11,365 bases of DNA from an uncultured Clostridia bacterium (GTDB lineage Bacteria > Bacillota > Clostridia > Christensenellales > UBA1242): contig CAMEUD010000033.1 of NCBI GenBank assembly GCA_945937975.1, positions 1-11,365 of the forward strand, given 5' to 3'. The notes under the pieces are model-generated. The model worked only from the letters and a program-made list of their open reading frames with translations. It was not told the origin of the DNA and did no database searches. Each line of letters starts with the position of its first letter. Positions within the stretch are counted from its first letter, which is position 1. Below, piece after piece: positions 1 through 7,579 of the stretch. Made by a program: the position numbers and the translations under genes.

Positions 1-5
1 TTTTT

Positions 6-701
6 TTAATTTTTTTTATTTATTTCATTTGCATTTTTTCCAGCAATTTGAATTATATTATATTTTTGTGTTAATTTTGCTATATTGTTTGTTACAAAAT
101 CGTTTATTGCTTTTGCTCCCAAACTACCACCAACAAAAAGTATTATCGGTTTATTTGTGTCAAAATAACATTCTTTTAATACATTTTGTTTATTGCCTTC
201 AAAAATTTCTTTTCTAATTGGAGAGCCAGTGTAAATACACTTTTTATTTTCTTTTACTGTTACAGGGAAACTTACGCAAACATTTTTGGCATATCTAGCA
301 ATTATCTTGTTTGCAAGCCCCATACTTAAATCACTTTCGTGAGTTATTACAGGAATTTTTAATTTTTTCCCAGCAATTGCAACAGGAACAGAAACATATC
401 CACCTTTTGAGAATATTACATCAGGGTTAAGTTGTTTAAGTATTTTTTTTGTTTCCTTAATGCTTTTTAATAACTTAAAAGGTAGGGCAACAAGTTTGAA
501 AGATAGTTTCCTTGTAAATTTGCTCGCTGTAATTTCATAAAAAGGAATATTGTATTTTTTTACAATATCTTTTTCCATTCCAGATGAGCCAATATAATAG
601 ATTTTGTCAAAATGCTTTTTTAACTCATCAATAAGAGCAATGTTTGGCATAATATGCCCAGCAGTTCCACCACCAGTTAAAACTATTGTTTTTGTTTTCA
701 T
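6..701 (-). CDS. murG: MurG, lipid II-forming GlcNAc transferase; N-terminal 231 residues, frame broken at window edge
   Basis: MurG transfers GlcNAc from UDP-GlcNAc to lipid I, making lipid II at the inner face of the membrane. Visible family motifs are the glycine-rich loop GGGTAGHIMP (residues 10-19), FSKGGYVSVP (97-106), HESD (121-124), TGSPIR (158-163) and GGSLGA (191-196), which opens the C-terminal UDP-GlcNAc domain. The ATG at 701-699 has an AGAAGG ribosome site 6 bases upstream. The protein stops at residue 231, whereas MurG is normally about 350-370 residues. The sugar-nucleotide binding half after GGSLGA is therefore missing. The stop comes just after a run of eight A (minus strand, positions 17-10); one A fewer or one more would keep the frame open to the window edge. 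So this is probably a full gene with an indel (real or sequencing error) continuing beyond the window. Identity is firm; integrity is uncertain. It is divergent from parE. Confidence 0.88.
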   Translation of the reverse strand: MKTKTIVLTGGGTAGHIMPNIALIDELKKHFDKIYYIGSSGMEKDIVKKYNIPFYEITASKFTRKLSFKLVALPFKLLKSIKETKKILKQLNPDVIFSKGGYVSVPVAIAGKKLKIPVITHESDLSMGLANKIIARYAKNVCVSFPVTVKENKKCIYTGSPIRKEIFEGNKQNVLKECYFDTNKPIILFVGGSLGAKAINDFVTNNIAKLTQKYNIIQIAGKNANEINKKN

Positions 702-890
702 AATTTACCTTCTGTATATTTTATGTAGGTGTTTGTTAAATTATTTATTCAGTTGTAGCATTTTAACTTTTTATAATGTATTGTTTTTGATAAGCAGAAT
801 AGCATTTCAAATTTTTTAATTATTGTACATAAAACTCTTAATTACATACATAATTAATGCAACGACAGGTTTTGAAATGGTCAAATTTAA

Positions 891-918
891 TATTTTTGTT
901 TACAAAAATAGTTTTTTG
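891..918. repeat. Phased A/T-tract inverted repeat over the parE promoter
   Basis: TATTTTTG (891-898) and CAAAAATA (903-910) form a perfect 8-base inverted repeat around TTTA. The right arm also pairs with TTTTTG at 913-918, so TTTTTG, CAAAAA and TTTTTG begin at 893, 903 and 913, exactly one helical turn apart. The repeat covers the -35 box and most of the spacer. It could be intrinsically curved DNA, an operator, or chance in AT-rich DNA. The rest of 702-890 shows nothing I can name, and I found no convincing murG promoter there. Confidence 0.5.
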
Positions 919-927
919 TTTTAAAAT
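899..927 (+). promoter_or_regulatory. Probable sigma-A promoter for parE-parC
   Basis: TTTACA (899-904, five of six to consensus) is followed after a 17-base spacer by TAAAAT (922-927, five of six). Transcription would start near 934, leaving about 30 bases of leader before the parE ATG at 963, with an AGGCGG ribosome site at 952-957. The more consensus-like TATAAT at 945-950 is too close to the ribosome site to be the -10 box for this start codon. Confidence 0.6.
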
Positions 928-962
928 AGACTGAATAGATAAAATATAATTAGGCGGATAAT

Positions 963-2906
963 ATGGATAATTCTTATAATTCAAAAGATATTGTGGTTCT
1001 TGAAGGACTTGATGCGGTAAGATTAAGACCTGGTATGTACATTGGAACAACCGGAATAAAAGGCTTTCATCACTTACTTTGGGAAATTGTTGATAATAGT
1101 ATTGATGAAATATCAAATGGTTATGGCGACACAATCACAATCACACTAAACACAGATGGTAGTGCAACTGTAAGTGATAATGGTCGTGGTATTCCTGTTG
1201 ATATGCACCCAACATTAAAAAAGTCAGGTGTTGAAGTTGTATTCACGCAACTTCACGCAGGCGGGAAGTTTAACAACAAAAGTTATTCATATTCTGGTGG
1301 ACTTCATGGCGTTGGTGCATCAGTTACAAACGCACTTTCAAGATGGCTTAAAGTTGAAGTTGACAAAGAAGGTAGAAAGTACTATATGGAGTTTGCAAGC
1401 AAAGAAGTTAATGGCAAACTAAAAAGTGGTATTCCGCAATGCGAACTTCACGATATTGGAGCAACAACAAAGCAAGGAACAACTGTAACATTTTTGCCTG
1501 ATGACAGAATGTTTGGCGATTTGCAATTCAATTTTGACACAATTAACAAAAGAATAAAAGAACTTGCATTTCTTAACAAAGGTCTAAAAATTATTTTGGA
1601 CGATTTAAGAACAAACACTCATGTTGCTTATCACTATGAAGGTGGAATAAAAGACTTTATAAAATATATTGATGAAGATAAAAACAAATTATATTCTTCT
1701 CCAATTTATATTAGTGCCGAAAGTGATATTCTTAAACTTGAAATTGCAGTTGAACACACTGATAGTTACACAGAGAATATTTTCAGTTATGTAAATAACA
1801 TTCCAACAACCGAAGGTGGAACTCATGAAGTTGGTTTCAAAAGTGCTTGGACAAGAGTTATGAATGACTATGCTCGTAATTCTGGATACCTAAAAGAAAA
1901 AGACTCAAACTTTATGGGCGAAGACTTTAGGGAAGGTATTTCTTGTATTATTGCAGTAAAAATGCATAGTGTTGAATTTGAAGGTCAAACAAAAACAAAA
2001 TTAGGTAACCCAGAAGCAAAAACAGAAGTTGAAAGACTAACAGTTTTGGAACTTGGCAAATTCTTTGCAAAGAAAGAAAATGAAAAAATTGCCACAGTTA
2101 TTTTGGACAAAGCAAAACAAGCAGCAAAAACAAGAGAAGCGGCAAAAAGAGCAAAAGAAATATCAAGAGCAAAAAGTTCAGCAGACAATTTTAATCTTGT
2201 TGGAAAACTTGCAGCTTGCACATCAAGAAAAGGTGAAAAAAGCGAGTTGTTTATCGTGGAAGGGGATTCTGCGGGTGGCAGTGCCAAACAAGGTAGAAAT
2301 AGAATGTTTCAAGCAATTTTACCACTTCGTGGAAAACCACTTAATGCCGAAAAGAAAAGAATTGACCAAGTTCTTGGAAATGAAGAAATAAGAACAATGA
2401 TAAGTGCCTTGGAAACAGGAATTGGCGAAGATTATAATGCTGATAATTTAAGATATCACAAAGTTATTATCTTGTCCGATGCAGACCAAGATGGTGGACA
2501 TATTAGAGCAATACTTTTAACATTCTTCTTTAGATATATGCGTCAACTAATCACCGATGGTCATGTGTTTGTTGGGCTTCCACCACTTTACAAGGTATAC
2601 AAGAAGAATTACACAGAATATGTGTATTCTGATTATGAACTTCCGGCAGCAATAGAAAGAGCTGGAAAGGGTTATCAAATACAACGTTACAAAGGTTTGG
2701 GTGAAATGAACCCAGAGCAACTTTGGGAAACAACAATGGATCCAGACAAGAGAACTTTGGTTCAAGTTACTATTGACGATGCGGCCGAAGCGGAAAAGAT
2801 GGTTACAACTTGGATGGGAGATAATATTGATGCAAGAAAGGCATATATTGCTGAACATGCAAACTTTAATAGACAAGATAAATTTAGTGATGATATGTTA
2901 AGTTAG
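963..2906 (+). CDS. parE: DNA topoisomerase IV subunit B (ParE), ATPase subunit
   Basis: This is the ATPase and TOPRIM subunit of a type IIA topoisomerase, acting with the adjacent A subunit to decatenate and relax DNA. At 647 residues it is full length. The GHKL ATPase shows the Mg/ATP asparagine N45 in [17 protein letters not shown] (72-78) and the lid GGLHGVG (112-118). The TOPRIM domain shows EGDSAGG (433-439) and the metal-binding DADQD with D506 and D508. RYKGLGEMN follows near residue 575. Wording such as [25 protein letters not shown] and [22 protein letters not shown] fits clostridial ParE better than GyrB. The partner lacks a GyrA box and no dnaA or recF is nearby, both of which favour topoisomerase IV. 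The ATG at 963 has an AGGCGG site 5 bases upstream. Its TAG stop lies inside the ribosome site of parC, so the two are translationally coupled. Confidence 0.88.
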   Translation: MDNSYNSKDIVVLEGLDAVRLRPGMYIGTTGIKGFHHLLWEIVDNSIDEISNGYGDTITITLNTDGSATVSDNGRGIPVDMHPTLKKSGVEVVFTQLHAGGKFNNKSYSYSGGLHGVGASVTNALSRWLKVEVDKEGRKYYMEFASKEVNGKLKSGIPQCELHDIGATTKQGTTVTFLPDDRMFGDLQFNFDTINKRIKELAFLNKGLKIILDDLRTNTHVAYHYEGGIKDFIKYIDEDKNKLYSSPIYISAESDILKLEIAVEHTDSYTENIFSYVNNIPTTEGGTHEVGFKSAWTRVMNDYARNSGYLKEKDSNFMGEDFREGISCIIAVKMHSVEFEGQTKTKLGNPEAKTEVERLTVLELGKFFAKKENEKIATVILDKAKQAAKTREAAKRAKEISRAKSSADNFNLVGKLAACTSRKGEKSELFIVEGDSAGGSAKQGRNRMFQAILPLRGKPLNAEKKRIDQVLGNEEIRTMISALETGIGEDYNADNLRYHKVIILSDADQDGGHIRAILLTFFFRYMRQLITDGHVFVGLPPLYKVYKKNYTEYVYSDYELPAAIERAGKGYQIQRYKGLGEMNPEQLWETTMDPDKRTLVQVTIDDAAEAEKMVTTWMGDNIDARKAYIAEHANFNRQDKFSDDMLS

Positions 2907-2917
2907 GAGAAATAGTG
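2904..2917 (+). promoter_or_regulatory. parC ribosome site fused to parE stop; GTG start
   Basis: TAGGAGA contains the parE stop codon (TAG, 2904-2906) and an AGGAGA Shine-Dalgarno sequence (2905-2910), followed 4 bases later by GTG (2915-2917). This strong site decides the GTG start of parC and implies coupled translation of the two subunits. A second in-frame start, ATG at 3047, has AGAAGG 4 bases upstream and could give a form about 44 residues shorter. Confidence 0.75.
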
Positions 2918-5578
2918 GATTTTGAAGAAAATTCGCCACAAAACCCAGAAAATGACATTATTGTTGGGCAAATCTGTTATGATGAACTAGATTTAAAACC
3001 AATAGAAGAACCAAAAGAGGAACAAAACGTGGCAATAGAAGGTCAAATGGGGTTGTTTGATATGGATAACAATCAAACACCAAAAATTGATAAAAAAAGT
3101 AAGGGAACAGTCGTGAAAGAAAGCAAAAAAACAGAAACAAATCAAGAAACAACATATTCAAATGGAAATGGGGATACTCCACACAAGGGACTTATATACA
3201 AATCTCTTGAGGAGGTTTTTCATGATGCAATGATTCCATACACAGAGCATGTTGTTATGGATAGAGCATTGCCAAGAGTTGAAGATGGATTAAAGCCTGT
3301 TCAAAGAAGAATACTATATTCTATGCTTGAACTTGGTCTTGAACCAGATAAGCAATACAGAAAATCGGCAAGAATTGTCGGTGACTGTATGGGTAAATAT
3401 CATCCACATGGAGATAGCAGTGTTTATGATGCAATGGTAAGGATGGCACAACCATTTTCTATGAGTGAGCCACTTGTTGATGGACATGGAAACTTTGGTT
3501 CAATTGATGGCGATAGCGCCGCTGCAATGCGTTATACCGAAGCAAAACTTACACCACTTGCAATGGAACTATTAAGAGATTTGGACAAAAACACTGTTCA
3601 TTGGAGTTTGAACTTTGATGATACACTAAAAGAACCAGATATGTTGCCCGGTAGATTCCCAAATTTGTTGGTAAATGGAGCGTCAGGTATTGCCGTTGGT
3701 GTTGCAACAAACATCCCACCACACAATTTTGCAGAAGTTTGCGATGGAGTTATTGCATATATAAACAAACCATCAATAAAACTTGATGAAATGATGCAAT
3801 ATATAAAAGCACCAGATTTCCCAACTGGTGGACAAATTATTGCGGGCGATGAATTAAAAACTGCTTATGCAACAGGAAAAGGTAAGATAATTATTCGTGC
3901 AACTTGTAAAATTGAAACTGATGGCGACAAACAAGCCATTGTAATTACTGCACTCCCATATCAAGTAAACAAAGTTCAATTGCAACAAAAAATTGCACAA
4001 CTAAAAGAAGAAAACAAAGATAAACTTTCCGCAATAAGTGAAATTCGTGACGAATCAGACAAAGACGGAATGAGAGTTGTAATAAAACTCAAAAAAGAGG
4101 GAAATGCAAAAGCAATACTTGATTATTTGTACAAATCAACACAAATGCAAACAACTTTTGGTATAAATATGGTTGCAATTGCAGATGGAAAGCCAAAACA
4201 AATGGGGCTTTTGGATATTATTTCATATTATGTTGAATATCAAAGGGAAATTATTCAAAGAAGGACAAAATTTGACCTTGATGCTTGCAAAGATAGGGCA
4301 CATATCATAGAAGGTTTGCTTATTGCAATCAAAAATATTGATGAAGTTGTAAGAATCATTAAAAAGAGTGCAACAACTGTTGAAGCAAAACAAAAGTTAA
4401 AAGAAAGATTTAATTTATCTGAAAAACAAGCACAGGCAATACTTGATATGCGTCTTGCTCGTTTGGTTAATTTGGAAATTACAAAACTTGAAGAAGAACT
4501 TGCTGCGTTAAAAGTCCAAATTGAACACCTAACAGCAATATATAACTCCAAAAAATTACAATATAATGTTGTAAAAGAAGAATTAGGTCAACTTAAAAAA
4601 CAATATAAGAGTGAAAGATTGTCGGTTATTCTAAAAGACAAAGATATTGACAAGGTGGAAATTGACCACGAAGAAGCATTTGCAAAAGAAGTTATGCTTT
4701 CTTACACTGCAAGCGGTACACTAAAAAATATACCACTAAAAAATTATAATTTGGCACAAAGAGAAATTACAGACACATCAACATTAAATGATGTTCATTT
4801 GATTTTAAGAAACGCACTTACAAGTCAAAAGGCATTGCTATTTACAAACTATGGTAATTGTATAAAAATCAATATTGCCGATGTTCCAGAAGGTAAGTGG
4901 AGAGATAAGGGTTGTTTGCTTAACACTCTTGATAAAAATGTTCAACCTGATGAAAAAGTTGTTGAAATAAGAGTTATAGATAACGAAGATTTAATGTCGC
5001 TTGAAGATATTGTATTCTTTACAAAACAAGGTATGGTAAAGAAATCTAGTATGAAAGAATACTTTGTTTCAAAAAATAACATTCAAGCAATAAAACTAAA
5101 AGATAAAGATGAAGTTATTGCAGTTCAAACTGCAATAGAAGGTTCATCAATCTTAATGGTGACAAAAAAAGGAATGGTTCTTAACTTTGAAAGTAGGGAT
5201 ATTCAACCAACAGGAAGAGTAACAGCAGGTGTTATGGGTATGAATATTGAATTTGGTGATGAAGTTGTGTATGCTGATCAAATAACAGAAAGTGGTGCAG
5301 TTACGGTTGCAACATTCAAAGGTTATATAAAAAATGTTCCAATTGGTGAATTTGAAGTAATGTCAAGATATCGTAAAGGGTTAAGGGTATACAACACAGC
5401 AGAATATGGAGAAATCGCTTTTGCCAAATTCTCAATTGTTCCACCAACACTTGCAGTTAAACTTGAAAATAGGATTGAAAAGGTATCTTCAAGACAAATT
5501 GCATATGATTCTCGTTTGGGCAAGGGTAAACAAAATATAAAAACAAAAATCTCTGCAATATATGAGTATAATTCATAA
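2915..5578 (+). CDS. parC: DNA topoisomerase IV subunit A (ParC) with N-terminal extension
   Basis: This is the DNA breakage-reunion subunit partnering ParE. The catalytic tyrosine is Y207 in AAAMRYTEA. The winged-helix segment [12 protein letters not shown] (161-172) carries S168 and D172 at the quinolone-determining positions, so no classical resistance substitution is present. The [17 protein letters not shown] stretch and a long coiled coil around [20 protein letters not shown] follow. The C-terminal third is a beta-pinwheel of about six blade repeats. The GyrA box (a QRRGGKG-like motif) is absent, and [10 protein letters not shown] resembles the WKDLG segment of ParC blades, so I prefer ParC over GyrA. 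The 887 residues are long for the family. The extra length is mainly residues 1 to about 90, an acidic, then Lys/Thr/Asn-rich, low-complexity tail before the core begins at [11 protein letters not shown]. The gene ends at a hairpin terminator. Confidence 0.85.
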   Translation: MDFEENSPQNPENDIIVGQICYDELDLKPIEEPKEEQNVAIEGQMGLFDMDNNQTPKIDKKSKGTVVKESKKTETNQETTYSNGNGDTPHKGLIYKSLEEVFHDAMIPYTEHVVMDRALPRVEDGLKPVQRRILYSMLELGLEPDKQYRKSARIVGDCMGKYHPHGDSSVYDAMVRMAQPFSMSEPLVDGHGNFGSIDGDSAAAMRYTEAKLTPLAMELLRDLDKNTVHWSLNFDDTLKEPDMLPGRFPNLLVNGASGIAVGVATNIPPHNFAEVCDGVIAYINKPSIKLDEMMQYIKAPDFPTGGQIIAGDELKTAYATGKGKIIIRATCKIETDGDKQAIVITALPYQVNKVQLQQKIAQLKEENKDKLSAISEIRDESDKDGMRVVIKLKKEGNAKAILDYLYKSTQMQTTFGINMVAIADGKPKQMGLLDIISYYVEYQREIIQRRTKFDLDACKDRAHIIEGLLIAIKNIDEVVRIIKKSATTVEAKQKLKERFNLSEKQAQAILDMRLARLVNLEITKLEEELAALKVQIEHLTAIYNSKKLQYNVVKEELGQLKKQYKSERLSVILKDKDIDKVEIDHEEAFAKEVMLSYTASGTLKNIPLKNYNLAQREITDTSTLNDVHLILRNALTSQKALLFTNYGNCIKINIADVPEGKWRDKGCLLNTLDKNVQPDEKVVEIRVIDNEDLMSLEDIVFFTKQGMVKKSSMKEYFVSKNNIQAIKLKDKDEVIAVQTAIEGSSILMVTKKGMVLNFESRDIQPTGRVTAGVMGMNIEFGDEVVYADQITESGAVTVATFKGYIKNVPIGEFEVMSRYRKGLRVYNTAEYGEIAFAKFSIVPPTLAVKLENRIEKVSSRQIAYDSRLGKGKQNIKTKISAIYEYNS

Positions 5579-5590
5579 AGTAAATAGTAT

Positions 5591-5620
5591 AAAAAATGTA
5601 GTCCGTTGACTACATTTTTT
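5591..5620. terminator. Bidirectional intrinsic terminator after parC
   Basis: TGTAGTC and GACTACA form a 7-bp stem around the loop CGTT (5604-5607). An A6 run on the left and a T run on the right extend the pairing and supply a U-tract in either direction. It sits between convergent parC and the regulator pseudogene and can end both. It is nearly identical to the hairpin at 8422-8451. Confidence 0.85.
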
Positions 5621-5842
5621 TAATTATCCAAGCCTACCAAAAAATCTATTGAAACTTCAAAAAATTGTGCAAGTTTATATAGTGCAGAAATTGTTGGTTC
5701 TTGTTTGAAATTTTCCCAATAACTAATACTTGAATTACTTAAATTTAGAAGTCTTGCAAGTTCATTTTATCTAATATTTTTTTCTTTTCTTAAATATTTT
5801 AAATTTTCAGCAAACACACTGGGGTCATAGTCTAAAATTCAT
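5620..5842 (-). pseudogene. Degraded XRE/HTH_3-type transcriptional regulator
   Basis: Reading the minus strand from 5830 gives a typical small cro/C1-like helix-turn-helix protein. It runs DYDPSVFAENLKYLRKEKNIR, then a stop, then NELARLLNLSNSSISYW and ENFKQEPTISALYKLAQFF, ending in EVSIDFLVGLDN and TAA (5622-5620). The internal stop is TAA at 5769-5767, where the family almost always has glutamine in the turn before helix 2, so a single CAA to TAA change explains it. The only plausible ATG (5842-5840) is one frame off. Removing one T from the TTTT run just after it would join it to the domain, giving a product of about 73 residues. So there are two lesions: a frameshift near the start and a nonsense codon. 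An (AT)6 run (5841-5852) sits on the start. It is divergent from the lipoprotein gene and was probably its repressor; that role is inferred. Confidence 0.8.
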
Positions 5843-5877
5843 ATATATATATTCTAACTTAAATTAAAAATAAAGTA

Positions 5878-5906
5878 TTGACATCTAATTATAATTTGAA
5901 TATAAT
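5878..5906 (+). promoter_or_regulatory. Perfect-consensus sigma-A promoter for the lipoprotein gene
   Basis: TTGACA (5878-5883), a 17-base spacer and TATAAT (5901-5906) match the sigma-A consensus exactly. Transcription would begin near 5913, giving a leader of about 70 bases before the ATG at 5985. The opposite strand also reads TATAAT at 5893-5888 but lacks a good -35 box. A promoter this strong would be expected to need repression, and the adjacent regulator gene is broken. Confidence 0.85.
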
Positions 5907-5946
5907 TCAAGTGAAAAATGGATGCTAATTTTTCAACAAAATTGAA
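5896..5946. promoter_or_regulatory. Possible operators: paired TTGAA/TTCAA half-sites
   Basis: TTGAA-N5-TTCAA (5896-5910) straddles the -10 box, and the inverted arrangement TTCAA-N5-TTGAA (5932-5946) lies in the leader. Both have the same 5-base spacing. Such dyads at a divergent promoter are what a small XRE dimer would bind, but the half-sites are AT-rich and could be chance. Confidence 0.35.
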
Positions 5947-5953
5947 TCAAATT

Positions 5954-5968
5954 GTTTAAAATTTAAAC
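5954..5968. repeat. 15-base perfect palindrome in the lipoprotein leader
   Basis: GTTTAAA, one A, then TTTAAAC is a perfect 7-1-7 dyad ending 5 bases before the AGGGGTG ribosome site (5974-5980) of the lipoprotein gene. With a 1-base centre it is more likely a protein-binding site in DNA than an RNA hairpin. Confidence 0.45.
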
Positions 5969-5984
5969 TTAAAAGGGGTGAGTT

Positions 5985-7520
5985 ATGAAAAATAAAAAAT
6001 TATTAGGGATGTTATGTTCGGCTGGTATACTATTTAACCTAACAGGTTGTAGTGCGTGGGATAACTTTGTTGATTATTGGAAAAATATTACAAAGCCACC
6101 AACAACATCACAAACAGAAGAAAGAATAAAAGTAAATGAAAAGGAAAAAGATATTTTTGATATGTATCAGGATAATGAGCCTAGCGTAACAAAAGATTAC
6201 TTTGTTCCTTATAAAAACTTAATATCAATAGATAATAACTTTAGAAGTTTATTTAATCAATATTACACAAAAAATAAAGAATACAAAGTGTTTGTATACG
6301 ATAATTTTGGTGAAGACTACACATCTTATATAAAAGAGGCTTTCAAATATTTAGATTCAGTTTATAATAGTTTAAATCCAAATTTTCATATTTCAGTTTA
6401 CACAAGAGCAGATGGTTATAAATTTGATAATACTTATGCTTGTTCAATAGAAGATAGTCCATTGTTAAGTGGCAATGTTTTGGGATGTAGTTCAATATTT
6501 ACAAAGGATAATGGTGAAAAATTGGCAAAAATTACTTTGAATACTAATGAATTACTTGATATCTCAGAAAGTTGGGACTATGATGGTATATACATAGATT
6601 GTATTTTAAAAAGACTTGTCGTCCATGAATTTACACATGTTGTAGGACTTATGCATTCAAATAATATAAGTAGCATTGAGTATCCCACAATGGAACGTGG
6701 ATGCAATTGGCAATATTCTCCACAAGATTTAAAGACTATTGTAGCAAACTATGCTACAATAAATAGCGACCAATACGCACAAAAATTTAATAAATATATA
6801 AATGTAATGGCTCAAGATTTTTACTCACATATTTTGAATAGTTACATAAAGGCGGAAGGGGTTACTGATGAATTTAAAAATTCTTTAACCCCAATAACAA
6901 TTTCTTCAAATCAAAAAATGTATTTAAGAGATAGTTCAAATATATCCAATTTTAGTTATAAAGATGTGGCAATAAACGATTCATCAGTTGGACATAGCAG
7001 GATTTCTTCTGGTGTGGCTTTGTCTAGTATTTATGAAAGCAAAGAAAAATTTAGCGAAGATATGAATAGTTACATATTCAGGAATCAAGATGAAACAACA
7101 AAGGACAAAATAGATAGTTTTATTGTCTTGGAAAGTTTGAAAAATGAAAGAATTGGTAGTAGTGATGGGTTGTACTATAACTTTAATTTTATAGTACATG
7201 GCGATTATGGTTATTTCGAATATAACAAACAAACGTCACCAGGACATTACCCATACAGTAATGATGAATTAAAAACAATAGCAAACAAAGATGGAGAGGT
7301 TGATAGTTACAAACGTACTTGGACTACTGTTTTTGACTCTTATGTAAATCATAGTGGTCACTATGTTGATTATACAAAAGAAAAATATTATGACAAAGTT
7401 ATGAATGTTCAAAAGGGAAATAGTAATCAAATCACACAAAATAAAATTGAAACTAATAATAAAAAGCAAGAAAATCGTTCTATAGTAATACACAAAAAAG
7501 ATGAAGATTTTTGTATGTAA
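5985..7520 (+). CDS. Predicted surface lipoprotein with metzincin-type zinc protease motif
   Basis: No named family is recognised for the whole protein. It starts with a short lipoprotein signal: Lys-rich N-terminus, hydrophobic stretch, lipobox LTGC with acylated C22. It should therefore sit on the outer face of the membrane. H214-E-F-T-H-V-V-G-L-M-H224 is an exact HExxHxxGxxH metzincin motif: three zinc-binding histidines and catalytic E215. It is followed by EYPTMERG and YSPQDLKTIVANY, which resemble the Met-turn region and final helix of matrixins (M10). The usual Met position, eight residues after the third His, is E232; a methionine lies at 236 instead. There is no cysteine-switch prosegment. 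Residues from about 255 to 511 form a further region I cannot assign, Tyr/Asn/Ser-rich, with a basic tail. The ATG is supported by AGGGGTG at 5974-5980. It is probably co-transcribed with the next gene, with no terminator between. Protease activity is inferred. Confidence 0.75.
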   Translation: MKNKKLLGMLCSAGILFNLTGCSAWDNFVDYWKNITKPPTTSQTEERIKVNEKEKDIFDMYQDNEPSVTKDYFVPYKNLISIDNNFRSLFNQYYTKNKEYKVFVYDNFGEDYTSYIKEAFKYLDSVYNSLNPNFHISVYTRADGYKFDNTYACSIEDSPLLSGNVLGCSSIFTKDNGEKLAKITLNTNELLDISESWDYDGIYIDCILKRLVVHEFTHVVGLMHSNNISSIEYPTMERGCNWQYSPQDLKTIVANYATINSDQYAQKFNKYINVMAQDFYSHILNSYIKAEGVTDEFKNSLTPITISSNQKMYLRDSSNISNFSYKDVAINDSSVGHSRISSGVALSSIYESKEKFSEDMNSYIFRNQDETTKDKIDSFIVLESLKNERIGSSDGLYYNFNFIVHGDYGYFEYNKQTSPGHYPYSNDELKTIANKDGEVDSYKRTWTTVFDSYVNHSGHYVDYTKEKYYDKVMNVQKGNSNQITQNKIETNNKKQENRSIVIHKKDEDFCM

Positions 7521-7525
7521 AATTA

Positions 7526-7554
7526 TAAACAATAAAATTTCGCACACATAAAAT
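7526..7554 (+). promoter_or_regulatory. Weak candidate promoter before the zinc-ribbon membrane protein
   Basis: TAAACA (7526-7531), 17 bases, TAAAAT (7549-7554) gives a partial sigma-A match in the 59-base gap. The overlapping TCGCA (7540-7544) and TGCGA (7560-7564) form only a 5-bp dyad with a 15-base loop and no T-tract, so it is not a terminator. Read-through from the lipoprotein promoter seems sufficient; this would be an internal promoter at most. Confidence 0.25.
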
Positions 7555-7579
7555 ATTATTGCGATAAAAGGTGGTATAT

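Noticed and set aside
945..950. TATAAT just before parE as its -10 box
   Set aside because: Transcription would begin at about the ribosome site, leaving almost no leader, and no -35 box sits 16-18 bases upstream; the 899-927 pair fits better.
838..1134. 98-codon minus-strand reading frame over the parE start
   Set aside because: It overlaps the conserved start of ParE, has low-complexity composition and resembles no protein I know; it is an antisense shadow.
1985..2287. 100-codon minus-strand frame within parE
   Set aside because: Antisense to the conserved TOPRIM region; composition explained by the sense codons.
3209..3232. GAGGAGG followed by ATGs inside parC as an internal start
   Set aside because: The ATGs at the right distance (3222, 3225) are out of frame, and the in-frame ATG at 3230 would remove part of the conserved N-terminal arm.
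963..5578. Calling the pair gyrB-gyrA
   Set aside because: The A subunit has no GyrA box, its blades resemble ParC, and the B subunit wording is ParE-like; no dnaA or recF neighbours.
5841..5852. (AT)6 run as a phase-variation repeat
   Set aside because: It is short, lies upstream of or on the putative start of an already double-mutated gene, and is ordinary for this base composition.
7540..7564. TCGCA/TGCGA hairpin as a terminator between lipoprotein and membrane protein
   Set aside because: Only 5 bp of stem, a 15-base loop and no T-tract.
7571..7579. GTG at 7571 as the start of the membrane protein
   Set aside because: The GTG is part of the AAAGGTGG ribosome site; the ATG at 7580 is correctly spaced from it.
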